39,501 bases of DNA from positions 1-39,501 of the forward strand of contig CAJVYS010000018.1 of NCBI GenBank assembly GCA_913009875.1, given 5' to 3'. Numbering within the stretch: the first letter of the stretch is position 1; each line of letters starts with the position of its first letter. This stretch comes from an uncultured Gammaproteobacteria bacterium (GTDB lineage: Bacteria; Pseudomonadota; Gammaproteobacteria; SZUA-152). Positions 1-7,985 of this stretch are shown here, one piece after another. The position numbers were made by a program, and so were the translations under genes. The notes below the pieces were generated by a model, which made no database searches, was not told the origin of the DNA, and saw only the letters and a program-made list of their open reading frames with translations.

Positions 1-144
1 GTAGAGTGTATAATGGTTTAGAGTGGACGAGGGGTGTTTGTTATTTTTTTTTTTTTTTATGTTATTTTTTTTTTTTTTCAAGCAGAAGACGGCATACGAG
101 ATATATCAGTGTGACTGGAGTTCAGACGTGTGCTCTTCCGATCT
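1..144. other. Illumina adapter read-through artefact (not genomic)
   Basis: Positions 79-102 are the Illumina P7 flow-cell sequence, 103-110 hold an 8-base index (ATATCAGT) and 111-144 are the TruSeq read-2 adapter ending in GCTCTTCCGATCT. Positions 1-78 are low-complexity T runs. Read on the minus strand this is insert, adapter, index, P7, then poly-A, which is what a read running off a short insert looks like. The index read in that direction (ACTGAT plus AT) matches TruSeq index 25 from memory. Genomic sequence begins at about 145. Confidence 0.98.
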
Positions 145-220
145 GCGTTGAATAACAAACTTATTGCTTATTGAATAATAATGTCAGTGACTTGCCACGG
201 CAGGTTGCGGAGAGTGATCA

Positions 221-997
221 ATGGCTTTGAAGGATTCCATCGCGTGGTACCATTTTTCTGCGCCAAAGAACTTTTATCCGCTGGCCGGCAAGATGATTCC
301 CTGGTTTTGGGGGCTGACCATCGTGCTGCTGCTGGTGGGGCTCTATCTCAGCTTCTTTGTCGCCCCCACGGACTACAAGCAGGGCGAAAGCTACCGCATT
401 ATTTTCATCCACGTGCCGGCGGCCTGGATGTCCATGCTCATCTATCTGGTGATGGCGACCTATGCCATCATCGGCATGGCCTGGAAGGTGCGCCTGGCGG
501 ACATGATGGCCTCGGCGCTGGCGCCCACCGGGGCCATGTTCACCTTCCTCGCTCTGTGGACCGGCGCCTTCTGGGGCAAGCCCACCTGGGGCACCTACTG
601 GGTATGGGATGCGCGCCTGACCTCCGAACTGATCCTGCTGTTCCTGTATATCGGTTTCATCTCCCTGCAGTCGGCCATCGACGATCCACGCCGCGCCGCC
701 AAGGCCTCTGGCCTGCTGGCCATTGTCGGCGTGATCAATCTGCCCATCATCTATTTCTCCGTGCAGTGGTGGAACACCCTGCACCAGGGCGCCTCCGTCA
801 GCCCCACCATGGCACCGAAGATGGCCGCCATCATGCTCATGACCATGCTGATCATGACCGTTGCTTTCTGGATGTACACCATCGCGATTGTTTTGATGCG
901 TGTGAGGCGAATTATTTTGGAAAGAGAGCGTCAGACATCCTGGGTGATGGAATTGCTCGGTGGTGAAATGGCTGGCGAAAAGGGTGAGCGGAAATGA
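221..997 (+). CDS. ccmC: Heme exporter/heme-handling protein CcmC
   Basis: CcmC is the inner-membrane protein of System I cytochrome c maturation that loads heme onto the chaperone CcmE. The 258-residue product has six hydrophobic segments and the tryptophan-rich WWD signature at about residues 119-135 (WGKPTWGTYWVWDARLT). Two conserved periplasmic histidines, expected axial heme ligands, are at H64 (FIHVPAAW) and H188 (WWNTLHQG). The ATG at 221 is preceded by GGAGAG. It is the first gene in the genomic part of the window; ccmA and ccmB normally precede it and presumably lie beyond the contig end. Its stop codon overlaps ccmD in an ATGA junction, which suggests coupled translation. Confidence 0.96.
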   Translation: MALKDSIAWYHFSAPKNFYPLAGKMIPWFWGLTIVLLLVGLYLSFFVAPTDYKQGESYRIIFIHVPAAWMSMLIYLVMATYAIIGMAWKVRLADMMASALAPTGAMFTFLALWTGAFWGKPTWGTYWVWDARLTSELILLFLYIGFISLQSAIDDPRRAAKASGLLAIVGVINLPIIYFSVQWWNTLHQGASVSPTMAPKMAAIMLMTMLIMTVAFWMYTIAIVLMRVRRIILERERQTSWVMELLGGEMAGEKGERK

Positions 998-1155
998 GTG
1001 AGTTCTTTGCCATGGGTGGTCACGGCTTCTATATCTGGGCCTCTTACGGTGTTACCGCCCTGTTCATGATCATTGAAGTGATTGCCGTGATACGCGGCAA
1101 GCGCACGGTGGAAAAGCGTCTGGCGCGGCTGGCTCGGGCTGCACGCACAGCATAG
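994..1155 (+). CDS. ccmD: Heme exporter protein CcmD (53 aa)
   Basis: This small single-span protein releases holo-CcmE from the CcmABC complex. The 53-residue product starts MSEFFAMGGHGFYIWASYGV; the GGHGFYIW.SYG segment is the family hallmark. One transmembrane helix (about residues 15-33) is followed by a basic, arginine- and lysine-rich cytoplasmic tail. The start overlaps the ccmC stop by four bases (ATGA) and ccmE begins 19 bp downstream. The gene is easily missed because of its length. Confidence 0.93.
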   Translation: MSEFFAMGGHGFYIWASYGVTALFMIIEVIAVIRGKRTVEKRLARLARAARTA

Positions 1156-1174
1156 ACAATAAGGATTAAACAGC

Positions 1175-1645
1175 ATGAAAACACGTCATAAACGTATGGC
1201 ATTTATCCTGGCCGGCCTGGCCGGCCTGGCTGTGGCGGCCGGGCTGGTGCTGAATGCGCTGAACAGTAATCTGGCCCTGTATATCAGTCCCACCGATGTG
1301 TTGGCCGGTGATGCCCCCAAGGGTCAGACTTTCCGTCTCGGCGGCATGGTGGTCGAAGACAGCCTGAGGCGCGAAGATGACGGTCTGACCGTACATTTCA
1401 AGGTGACCGACAGCGCCAATACCATCCCGGTGACGTTTACCGGTATCCTGCCGGATCTGTTCGAGGAAGGGCAGGGTGTGGTGGCGCAGGGCAAGATGCA
1501 GGGCGAGGTCTTTGCCGCTACCGAGGTACTGGCCAAGCACGATGAAAACTACATGTCGCCACAGGTGGCCGACATGATGGAAGAGGGTGAGAAGCTCAAG
1601 CAGCAGCAACAGGGTGGCACGGCGGCAGTTCCACAGACACCGTAG
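1175..1645 (+). CDS. ccmE: Periplasmic heme chaperone CcmE
   Basis: CcmE binds heme covalently and passes it from CcmC to the CcmF/CcmH ligation complex. The 156-residue product has an N-terminal signal anchor (about residues 8-28), an OB-fold domain, and the heme-binding signature LAKHDENY, with H122 as the covalent heme ligand and Y126 as the axial ligand. The C-terminal tail is polar and glutamine-rich (KLKQQQQGG), as is usual for this disordered end. It lies in the expected place between ccmD and ccmF. The H...Y form marks it as the common bacterial type rather than the Cys variant of some archaea and sulfate reducers. Confidence 0.97.
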   Translation: MKTRHKRMAFILAGLAGLAVAAGLVLNALNSNLALYISPTDVLAGDAPKGQTFRLGGMVVEDSLRREDDGLTVHFKVTDSANTIPVTFTGILPDLFEEGQGVVAQGKMQGEVFAATEVLAKHDENYMSPQVADMMEEGEKLKQQQQGGTAAVPQTP

Positions 1646-1720
1646 CCCGTACAGATATATCGTGTATTCCGACGTTAATCCCAAGCAGACAAATCCAAAG
1701 CAAGGCAAGGTAACCGACTT

Positions 1721-3733
1721 ATGATTCCGGAAATTGGACATTTTGCGCTCATTCTGGCGCTGTGCGTGGTCCTGGTGCAGGGGGTTGTTTCCATCGCCGG
1801 CGCGCAGCTGGGCATCCGCTCCTGGATGGAGCTGGCGCGGCCGGCGGCACAGGCCTACTTCGTGTTTATTGCCGTCGCCTTTGGTTGTCTGACCTATGCC
1901 TTTATCGTCAATGACTTTTCTGTGCGCTATGTGGCCTCGGTGTCCAATTCCATGCTGCCTCTTCAATACCGGATTGCGGCCGTCTGGGGTGGTCACGAGG
2001 GCTCGCTGCTGCTGTGGGCGCTCTTGCTAGGGGTGTGGACGCTGGCGGTGTCGCGCTACTCACGCAACCTGCCGCTGGAGATGGTGTCACGCGTGATCGG
2101 CGTCATGGGCCTTATTTCGGTGGGCTTTCTGCTCTTCATGCTGTTTACCTCCAACCCCTTTGATCGCCTGCTGCCGGCGGCACTGGACGGCCGTGACCTC
2201 AACCCGCTGCTGCAGGATCCGGGGCTGATCATCCATCCGCCATTGCTGTATATCGGCTATGTGGGCTTTTCTGTCGCCTTCGCCTTCGCCATCGCCGCCC
2301 TGCTGGGTGGCCATATGGACGCCACCTGGGCGCGTTGGTCGCGCCCGTGGACCACTGTGGCGTGGGTCTTTCTCACCCTTGGTATCTCTCTGGGCAGTTG
2401 GTGGGCCTATTACGAACTGGGCTGGGGCGGTTGGTGGTTCTGGGATCCGGTCGAGAACGCCTCCTTCATGCCATGGCTGGTGGGTACCGCGCTGGTGCAT
2501 TCGCTGGCGGTGACCGAGAAGCGCGGCAGCTTCAAGAACTGGACCGTATTGCTGGCCATCCTTGCCTTCTCGCTGAGCCTGCTGGGTACCTTTCTGGTGC
2601 GTTCCGGTGTGCTGACCTCGGTGCACGCCTTTGCCACCGATCCCGAGCGCGGCGTGTTCATCCTGGGCTTCCTGGTGGTGGTGATCGGCGGTTCGCTGGC
2701 CCTCTATGCCTGGCGGGCGCCAAAGGTGGGCCTGGGTGGCCGTTTCCAGCTGGTGTCGCGAGAGACCTTCCTGCTGACCAATAATGTGTTGTTGGTGGTG
2801 GCCTGTGGTGCGGTGTTGTTGGGCACCCTGTATCCGCTGCTGCTGGATTCGCTGGATCTGGGCAAGATCTCTGTCGGCCCTCCCTATTTCGATACCGTAT
2901 TCCTGCCGCTGATGGTGCCACTGATCTTCCTCATGGGCGTGGGACCGATGGCGCGCTGGAAGAATGCCTCGATTCCGGACATGGCCGATCGTCTGCGCTG
3001 GGCCGGCGCCGTCAGTGTGGTGATGGCGCTGATCCTGCCCTTCGTGATGGGCAAATGGTCGGCGCTGGCCAGTCTTGGTTTTGCCCTGGCCTTCTGGGTG
3101 TTCGCCAGTTCAGTGGTGAATATTCGCGAGCGTATGGCCACGACCCGGGCGAACTCGAAGGCCGGCCTGCTGGCGCGCATTCTCGGCCTGCCACGCGCCT
3201 ATCTGGGCATGCACGCGGCGCATATCGGCGTAGGCGTGTTTATCATGGGCGTGACCATGGTGAACACCTACGAGGTCGAGAAGGACATGCGTATGGATAT
3301 CGGCGACACCGTCGCCATGGGCGGCTATACCTTCCGTTTCGATGGTGTGACCCAAATCGAGGGCCCCAACTATAACGCCAGCCGGGGCCAGATCCTGGTG
3401 TCAAAGGACGGCAAGCCGGTCACTGTGCTGTTCCCCGAGAAGCGTACCTATCTGGTGCAGACCATGCCCATGACCGAGGCCGCCATCGATACCGGCCTGT
3501 TCCGTGATCTGTATGTCTCCCTGGGCGAGCCGGTGAGCAATGGGGCGTGGAGTGTGCGCGTTTATTACAAACCCTTCGTGAGCTGGATCTGGGGCGGCAC
3601 CGCCATCATGGCGTTGGGTGGCCTACTGGCTATCAGCGACCGCCGTTACCGCCTCGCCGCCCGTCGCCGGCGCAAAGAGGCCAAGGTCGTGACCGCGGCT
3701 GGCGATGCCGGTCTGGCGACGGAGGAGAAATAA
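1721..3733 (+). CDS. ccmF: Cytochrome c heme lyase subunit CcmF
   Basis: CcmF is the large polytopic component of the heme ligation complex; it accepts heme from CcmE and attaches it to CXXCH apocytochromes. The 670-residue length fits the family. The WWD domain is at about residues 234-252 (GWGGWWFWDPVENASFMPW). Conserved periplasmic histidines are visible at H92 (WGGHEGS), H172 (IIHPPLLY), H260 and H303 (SVHAFATDP). About fifteen hydrophobic segments can be counted. The 75-bp gap from ccmE holds a weak ribosome site (AAGG) before the ATG. ccmG begins 3 bp after the stop. Confidence 0.97.
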   Translation: MIPEIGHFALILALCVVLVQGVVSIAGAQLGIRSWMELARPAAQAYFVFIAVAFGCLTYAFIVNDFSVRYVASVSNSMLPLQYRIAAVWGGHEGSLLLWALLLGVWTLAVSRYSRNLPLEMVSRVIGVMGLISVGFLLFMLFTSNPFDRLLPAALDGRDLNPLLQDPGLIIHPPLLYIGYVGFSVAFAFAIAALLGGHMDATWARWSRPWTTVAWVFLTLGISLGSWWAYYELGWGGWWFWDPVENASFMPWLVGTALVHSLAVTEKRGSFKNWTVLLAILAFSLSLLGTFLVRSGVLTSVHAFATDPERGVFILGFLVVVIGGSLALYAWRAPKVGLGGRFQLVSRETFLLTNNVLLVVACGAVLLGTLYPLLLDSLDLGKISVGPPYFDTVFLPLMVPLIFLMGVGPMARWKNASIPDMADRLRWAGAVSVVMALILPFVMGKWSALASLGFALAFWVFASSVVNIRERMATTRANSKAGLLARILGLPRAYLGMHAAHIGVGVFIMGVTMVNTYEVEKDMRMDIGDTVAMGGYTFRFDGVTQIEGPNYNASRGQILVSKDGKPVTVLFPEKRTYLVQTMPMTEAAIDTGLFRDLYVSLGEPVSNGAWSVRVYYKPFVSWIWGGTAIMALGGLLAISDRRYRLAARRRRKEAKVVTAAGDAGLATEEK

Positions 3734-3736
3734 AAC

Positions 3737-4306
3737 ATGCGTTTTCTGCTGCCGCTGGGCCTTTTTACCGTCATCGTCGGTTTTCTCTGGGTGGGGCTGA
3801 GTCTCAACCCGCGCGAGGTGCCGTCCCCCTTCATCGACAAGCCGGCGCCGGACTTCACCCTTCCGCAGCTGCACGATCCGCAGAAGACCTTCTCCAACAA
3901 GGACATGTTGGGCAAGGTGTGGATGCTCAATGTATGGGCGTCGTGGTGCGTGGCCTGTCGTCAGGAACATCCGCTGCTGGTGCAGATGGCGCGCGCGAAG
4001 CTGTTTCCCGTGGTCGGCCTGAATTACAAGGACGGACGTGAGGATGCTCTGCGCTGGCTGCTGGATGACGGCGATCCCTATGTGCTGAGCGTGATGGACA
4101 ACAAAGGCGACGTGGGCATCGACTACGGTGTCTATGGCGTGCCGGAATCCTTCGTCATCGACAAGCAGGGCGTGATCCGCCACAAGGTGATCGGGCCGCT
4201 GGGACCGGCGGAACTGCAAAACTGTGTGATTCCACTGGTGCGTGAGCTGGAGAAGGCCACCGCCGAGAACCCGATTTCCGACGAGGTGAAAAAAGCATGC
4301 GCCTGA
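3737..4306 (+). CDS. ccmG: Thiol:disulfide oxidoreductase CcmG/DsbE
   Basis: CcmG is a membrane-anchored periplasmic thioredoxin-like protein that keeps the CXXCH cysteines of apocytochromes reduced. The 189-residue product has an N-terminal anchor (residues 1-22) and a TlpA/ResA-type fold. The active site is WASWCVACRQEHP, with C71 and C74. The dipeptide between the cysteines is Val-Ala rather than the Pro-Thr of E. coli CcmG. The cis-proline loop is in GVYGVPESFVID. The 3' end overlaps ccmH by 10 bp. Confidence 0.95.
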   Translation: MRFLLPLGLFTVIVGFLWVGLSLNPREVPSPFIDKPAPDFTLPQLHDPQKTFSNKDMLGKVWMLNVWASWCVACRQEHPLLVQMARAKLFPVVGLNYKDGREDALRWLLDDGDPYVLSVMDNKGDVGIDYGVYGVPESFVIDKQGVIRHKVIGPLGPAELQNCVIPLVRELEKATAENPISDEVKKACA

Positions 4307-4791
4307 TGTCGTCGTTGAGTGCGGTATTTGCCGTCATATTACTGTTGCAGGTCCCCTTGTTATCGGCCAAAGAGGCGGTACCGATGGCGGAAGACCCGGT
4401 GCTGGAAAAGATAGTCAACGAGATTTCCGCCGAACTGCGCTGCCTGGTGTGTCAGAACCAGACTATTGCCGATTCCCACGCCGATCTGGCCGTCGACCTG
4501 AAAAACCAGGTGCGGGAGATGGTGCACGAGGGCAAGACACAAGATGAAATCGTCGACTACATGGTGCAGCGCTATGGTGATTTTGTTCGTTACCGTCCGC
4601 CGGTGAAGGCCTCGACTTATCTGTTGTGGGCAGGCCCTTTTCTGTTGCTGTTTCTCGGTATTTTCGTGCTGATACTGAATCTGAAGAAGCGCCGTTTACT
4701 GGCGGGTGAGCAGGATACGGCGCTATCGCCGGAGGAAAGTGAGCGCCTGACGCAGCTGTTGAAGTCTGAAGAAGAGAAGAACAAATCATGA
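4297..4791 (+). CDS. ccmH: Cytochrome c maturation protein CcmH (CycL-type)
   Basis: CcmH is a periplasmic thiol protein that cooperates with CcmG and presents reduced apocytochrome to CcmF. The 164-residue product has a signal peptide (about residues 1-24), the redox motif LRCLVCQNQ (C49, C52) within a three-helix bundle, and a C-terminal membrane helix (about 108-127). This is the short CycL form, with the TPR part encoded separately by ccmI, unlike the fused E. coli CcmH. It overlaps ccmG by 10 bp and ccmI by an ATGA junction. Confidence 0.96.
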   Translation: MRLMSSLSAVFAVILLLQVPLLSAKEAVPMAEDPVLEKIVNEISAELRCLVCQNQTIADSHADLAVDLKNQVREMVHEGKTQDEIVDYMVQRYGDFVRYRPPVKASTYLLWAGPFLLLFLGIFVLILNLKKRRLLAGEQDTALSPEESERLTQLLKSEEEKNKS

Positions 4792-6041
4792 TGATTTTCT
4801 GGTTGGTTGCGGTATTGCTGATTGTTGCCGCGTTGCTGTTTTTGTTGCCACCTTTGGTCAAGGCTCGTGCCGGCGAGGGTGACGCCTTGGCGCGTGATGA
4901 ACTGAATCTGACGATTTTCAAAGATCAGATGGAGGAGTTGGAGGCAGACCTGGCAGCGGGTGTGCTGACATCGGAACAATACGACGTTGCGCGGCAAGAT
5001 ATTGAACGTGACTTCGTGCGTGACAGCGGCGGCGAGAACAGCGAGACCGTCGGTCAGACCGACCGTATTATCGGTCGTGCGGCAGCGGTGGTCATTCTGG
5101 TGTTGGTGCCGGTGCTGGCGGTGAGTCTCTATGGCCTTCTGGGCACCGGCGCGGCGGGGCTCGATCCCGACAGTGCCAGGTCTGATGTGCAGGCTGAGGG
5201 CCATCAAGGTACGCTGGAGGAGCAGATCGTCATGCTGCAGGAGCACTTGCAGAACAACCCCGAGGATGCCGAGGGGTGGCTGATGCTGGCGCGTTCCTAT
5301 TACTTCATGAAGGACTTCGCCGCCGCCAGTGAGGCCTATACACGAGCGGCGGCATTGATTCAGGATCCCGACCCGAACCTGTTTGCCGACTGGGCCGATG
5401 CCGCCGCCATGGCGCAGGGCCGGCAGATGGCGGGCAGGCCCTACGAACTGGCGAAGAAGGCCCTGAGCCTTCAGCCCCTCCACCAGAAGGCCTTGTGGCT
5501 GGCAGGTACGGCGGCCTTTCAGGCCGAAGATTACACCACCACCCTGGAGTACTGGCAGCGTTTGGTGAAGCAGTTCCCGGAAGGCTCTGAAAACCATGTG
5601 CAGATGCAGCGTAATATCGATGAAATCAAGGAGATGCTGGGAACCTCGGTGGAGACTCAAACGGCTGCGGCCCAGGTGCCAGCGGTAGCCGGGGGCGCCA
5701 CTTTGCACGGTGTGGTGCGTCTGTCTGATGAGCTGAAGGGACGCGTGTCACCGGAGCAGACGGTGTTTGTCTATGCCCGCGCGCCGAGTGGTCCGCGCAT
5801 GCCGCTGGCCATCGTACGCAAGCAGGTGAAAGACCTGCCGTTGACCTTTACCCTGGACGACTCCACGGCCATGACGCCGGCCATGAAGCTGTCGGCCTTC
5901 CCGCAGGTGGTCGTGGGTGCGCGGGTTTCCCGGAGCGGGAATGCGGTTCCGCAGAGTGGTGATATGGAGACCGTCATGGGGCCCGTCGAGGTATCGACTG
6001 CTGGCGAGCTGGAACTGGTGATCGACTCGGTCGTGCCGTAG
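4788..6041 (+). CDS. ccmI: Cytochrome c maturation TPR protein CcmI
   Basis: CcmI is the apocytochrome chaperone that holds the C-terminal region of apocytochromes c for ligation. The 417-residue product has two membrane helices (about residues 3-22 and 97-120) with a cytoplasmic loop between them, a TPR region (about 140-285, e.g. EGWLMLARSYYFMKDFAAAS), and a C-terminal beta-rich periplasmic domain (about 300-415). This is the complete CcmI-1/CcmI-2 architecture. It ends the operon; no clear terminator follows, only GGCGCGG plus a short T run at about 6047-6058. Confidence 0.93.
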   Translation: MMIFWLVAVLLIVAALLFLLPPLVKARAGEGDALARDELNLTIFKDQMEELEADLAAGVLTSEQYDVARQDIERDFVRDSGGENSETVGQTDRIIGRAAAVVILVLVPVLAVSLYGLLGTGAAGLDPDSARSDVQAEGHQGTLEEQIVMLQEHLQNNPEDAEGWLMLARSYYFMKDFAAASEAYTRAAALIQDPDPNLFADWADAAAMAQGRQMAGRPYELAKKALSLQPLHQKALWLAGTAAFQAEDYTTTLEYWQRLVKQFPEGSENHVQMQRNIDEIKEMLGTSVETQTAAAQVPAVAGGATLHGVVRLSDELKGRVSPEQTVFVYARAPSGPRMPLAIVRKQVKDLPLTFTLDDSTAMTPAMKLSAFPQVVVGARVSRSGNAVPQSGDMETVMGPVEVSTAGELELVIDSVVP

Positions 6042-6103
6042 TATAGGCGCGGTTTTTTAGCGTAAATTCTGTACCATAAATTGTTTGTCGCCAAATGCTT
6101 GGC

Positions 6104-6135
6104 GTGACACTTTATCGAAGTGACACTTTATCGAA
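6104..6135 (+). repeat. Perfect 16-bp tandem repeat upstream of the cytochrome gene
   Basis: The unit GTGACACTTTATCGAA occurs at 6104-6119 and again, immediately adjacent, at 6120-6135. It is preceded by a small perfect inverted repeat (CGCCAA-ATGC-TTGGCG, 6089-6104). The pair ends 26 bp before the ATG at 6162, so it lies in the leader or promoter and may be a regulator-binding site. Confidence 0.8.
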
Positions 6136-6161
6136 ATTAACTGATATGCAGGAGATGCAAT

Positions 6162-6476
6162 ATGAATCGCAGGGTTGTTTTTCATCGTGTCTTTGTACTG
6201 TCTTTGGTGCTGTTTGCCGTCGCAGCGGCTCAAGCGGGCGACCCCCAGCGTGGGCGGCAGATTTATATTGATCGCTGCGCGGGTTGTCATGGCCTGACGG
6301 GCTCGCCGACCATGGCCGCGGTGCCGGCCTTTTCGCGCGGCGAAGGGGTGATGAAACCGGATCATGAATTATTGGCCTTTATCAAGCGTGGCAAGGGTGT
6401 CATGCCGAGCTATGACGGCCTGTTGACCGAGATGGAAATCCGCGACACCCTCGCCTATATCAGGACCCTGTTTTGA
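6162..6476 (+). CDS. Small monoheme class I cytochrome c, periplasmic
   Basis: The 104-residue product has a cleavable signal peptide (about residues 1-25, ending AAAQA), the heme attachment motif CAGCH (C39, C42, H43), and a likely axial methionine at M81 (GKGVMPSY). This is a minimal class I (cytochrome c5/c6-like) electron carrier. It has its own ribosome site (AGGAGATGCAAT-ATG). It is followed with one-base overlap (TGATG) by a propeller lipoprotein, which suggests that the two are made together. The partner reductase or oxidase is unknown. It would depend on the adjacent Ccm machinery. Confidence 0.9.
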   Translation: MNRRVVFHRVFVLSLVLFAVAAAQAGDPQRGRQIYIDRCAGCHGLTGSPTMAAVPAFSRGEGVMKPDHELLAFIKRGKGVMPSYDGLLTEMEIRDTLAYIRTLF

Positions 6477-7636
6477 TGAAACGTCGTATTCGGGCCGCGG
6501 GGATTATTGCCCTGATCGCCACGATGACTGCAGGTTTGACGGGCTGTTCCGATGACCAGCCCGCTACCAATGACACCACACAAGTAGCACCATCCGCCAG
6601 TGCACCGGTTGCCGCGCCCGCGCCGCAGGCGAAGGGCGGCTATCACGTCGCCGATACCTTCAACGTGGGTGAATACACCTATGTGCGTTCGATGGTGCTG
6701 GACAAGAAAAAGGGCAGCGTCTGGGTGGGTACCAGTGTTGGCGCAATGGAGGTGGATGTCGCCACCCATGCACTGCTGGGAACCTATACGCGCGAGCACG
6801 GCCTGGCCAATGAATATGTGTTCGGTATGCTGATTGACAGCCAGGGCAACCGCTGGTTCGGCACCAATGGCGGCGGGGTCTCGCGGCTTTCCGCGGAAGA
6901 TGAGTGGAAGACGTTTTTCCCCATGCACGGCCTTGCGGATTACTGGATTTACTCCTTCGTCGAGGATTCCAAGGGGGATATCTGGATCGGCACCTGGGCC
7001 GGACTGAGCCATTTCGCCCCCAAGACAGAAAAATTCACCACCTATCTCACCCAGCTGGTCAACGAATGGGTGTATGGCCTGGGCGTTGATTCCAAGGACA
7101 ATATCTGGATCGGCACCGAGGGTGGCGTCAATATGTTCGACGGCAGCCAGTGGCATACCTGGACACACGAAGATGGCCTCGGCGCCAGCAATGAAAACAA
7201 CCTGCCGGTCAGCACCAACACCGGGCTGGGCACCCGTTCGCGGCATGATCTCAGCATCATGGCGGAGGGCCAGTCGACCTATAACCCCAACTATGTCTTT
7301 ACCCTGTTGGTCGACCCCGAGGACAAGGTGTGGGCAGGTACCTGGGGCGGTGGGGTGGCCCGCTTCGACGGCAAGAAATGGGAGAACTTCACGACCGCAG
7401 ACGGTCTGGGCGGCAATATCATCTACAGCATCGCGCGCAGCGAAGACGGAACGATGTGGTTTGGCACCAGTGGTGGCCTGACGTCCTTTGATGGAAAGAA
7501 CTGGCGGATTTTCACAAAGCGGGATGGTCTTCTGGATGACCACGTGTACGCCATTATTCCGACCGACAACGGTGAGGTTTGGGTGGGCACCCGCTCCGGT
7601 GTGACCCTGCTGAGTAAATCGCTGAATAATAAATAG
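6476..7636 (+). CDS. Lipoprotein with seven-blade Reg_prop beta-propeller
   Basis: The 386-residue product starts MKRRIRAAG and has a lipoprotein signal with lipobox LTGC at about residue 24, followed by a Ser/Ala/Pro-rich linker. Seven repeats of the 'two-component regulator propeller' type follow, each with a W-x-GT-x-GG core: VWVGTSVG, RWFGTNGGG, IWIGTWAG, IWIGTEGG, VWAGTWGGG, MWFGTSGG and VWVGTRSG. In sensor histidine kinases such blades form the periplasmic sensor half; here there is no kinase. I chose the ATG at 6476 over the TTG one codon earlier because it makes a TGATG junction with the cytochrome gene. The function is unknown; a scaffold or substrate-binding role next to the cytochrome is inference. 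Confidence 0.85.
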   Translation: MKRRIRAAGIIALIATMTAGLTGCSDDQPATNDTTQVAPSASAPVAAPAPQAKGGYHVADTFNVGEYTYVRSMVLDKKKGSVWVGTSVGAMEVDVATHALLGTYTREHGLANEYVFGMLIDSQGNRWFGTNGGGVSRLSAEDEWKTFFPMHGLADYWIYSFVEDSKGDIWIGTWAGLSHFAPKTEKFTTYLTQLVNEWVYGLGVDSKDNIWIGTEGGVNMFDGSQWHTWTHEDGLGASNENNLPVSTNTGLGTRSRHDLSIMAEGQSTYNPNYVFTLLVDPEDKVWAGTWGGGVARFDGKKWENFTTADGLGGNIIYSIARSEDGTMWFGTSGGLTSFDGKNWRIFTKRDGLLDDHVYAIIPTDNGEVWVGTRSGVTLLSKSLNNK

Positions 7637-7639
7637 CCA

Positions 7640-7726
7640 GTAGCCTGGATGAAGCGCAGCGGAATCCGGGGAGCGATTGGGACAAACCTCCCGGATTTCG
7701 CCATGCTGCATCCGGGCAACTTGCTG
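7640..7726. repeat. GTAG-type palindromic repeat (family H), copy 1
   Basis: The left arm AGTAGCCTGGATGAAGCGC... (from 7640) and the right arm ...GCATCCGGGCAACTTGCT (to 7726) form an imperfect hairpin with CCGGATT cores. The same element, with the same AGTAGCCTGG head and ACTTGCT end, recurs at 16871-16946. Confidence 0.75.
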
Positions 7727-7789
7727 AGATTAAGTTGAGTTATGAGTAATAAAGTAGTTACCCATGATAAAAAAATGCCGGAGAGATAG

Positions 7790-7954
7790 GGTATCTACCG
7801 CAATGTTATTAAGTTAAGCCTGACGTCCTGCTTGTTGTAGGTTGGCGGTGACGAAGGAACCCCAACATTGTTGGTTTTGTTGGGGTTCGCAGGCTCACCC
7901 CCAACCTACAAAACAATCGTGATTTTGTTAACTTAATGGCATTGGTATCTACCG
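7790..7954. mobile_element. MITE-like element: inverted ends flanked by 11-bp direct repeats
   Basis: GGTATCTACCG occurs at 7790-7800 and again at 7944-7954. Between them, 7802-7943 begins AATGTTATTAAGTTAA and ends with the inverted counterpart TTAACTTAATGGCATT, with 14 of 16 positions paired. Inside is a second palindrome, GTAGGTTGG...CCAACCTAC (7837-7909), with GGAACCCCAAC and GTTGGGGTTC arms. Terminal inverted repeats plus flanking direct repeats suggest a non-autonomous insertion with target duplication. The 7637-7985 stretch otherwise holds no gene. Confidence 0.6.
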
Positions 7955-7985
7955 GCATGTTTGATTCAAGAAATTGGAGGGACTT

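Noticed and set aside
6455-7711. 418-residue open frame on the minus strand
   Set aside because: It is antisense to the propeller lipoprotein; the repeats of that gene keep the opposite frame open.
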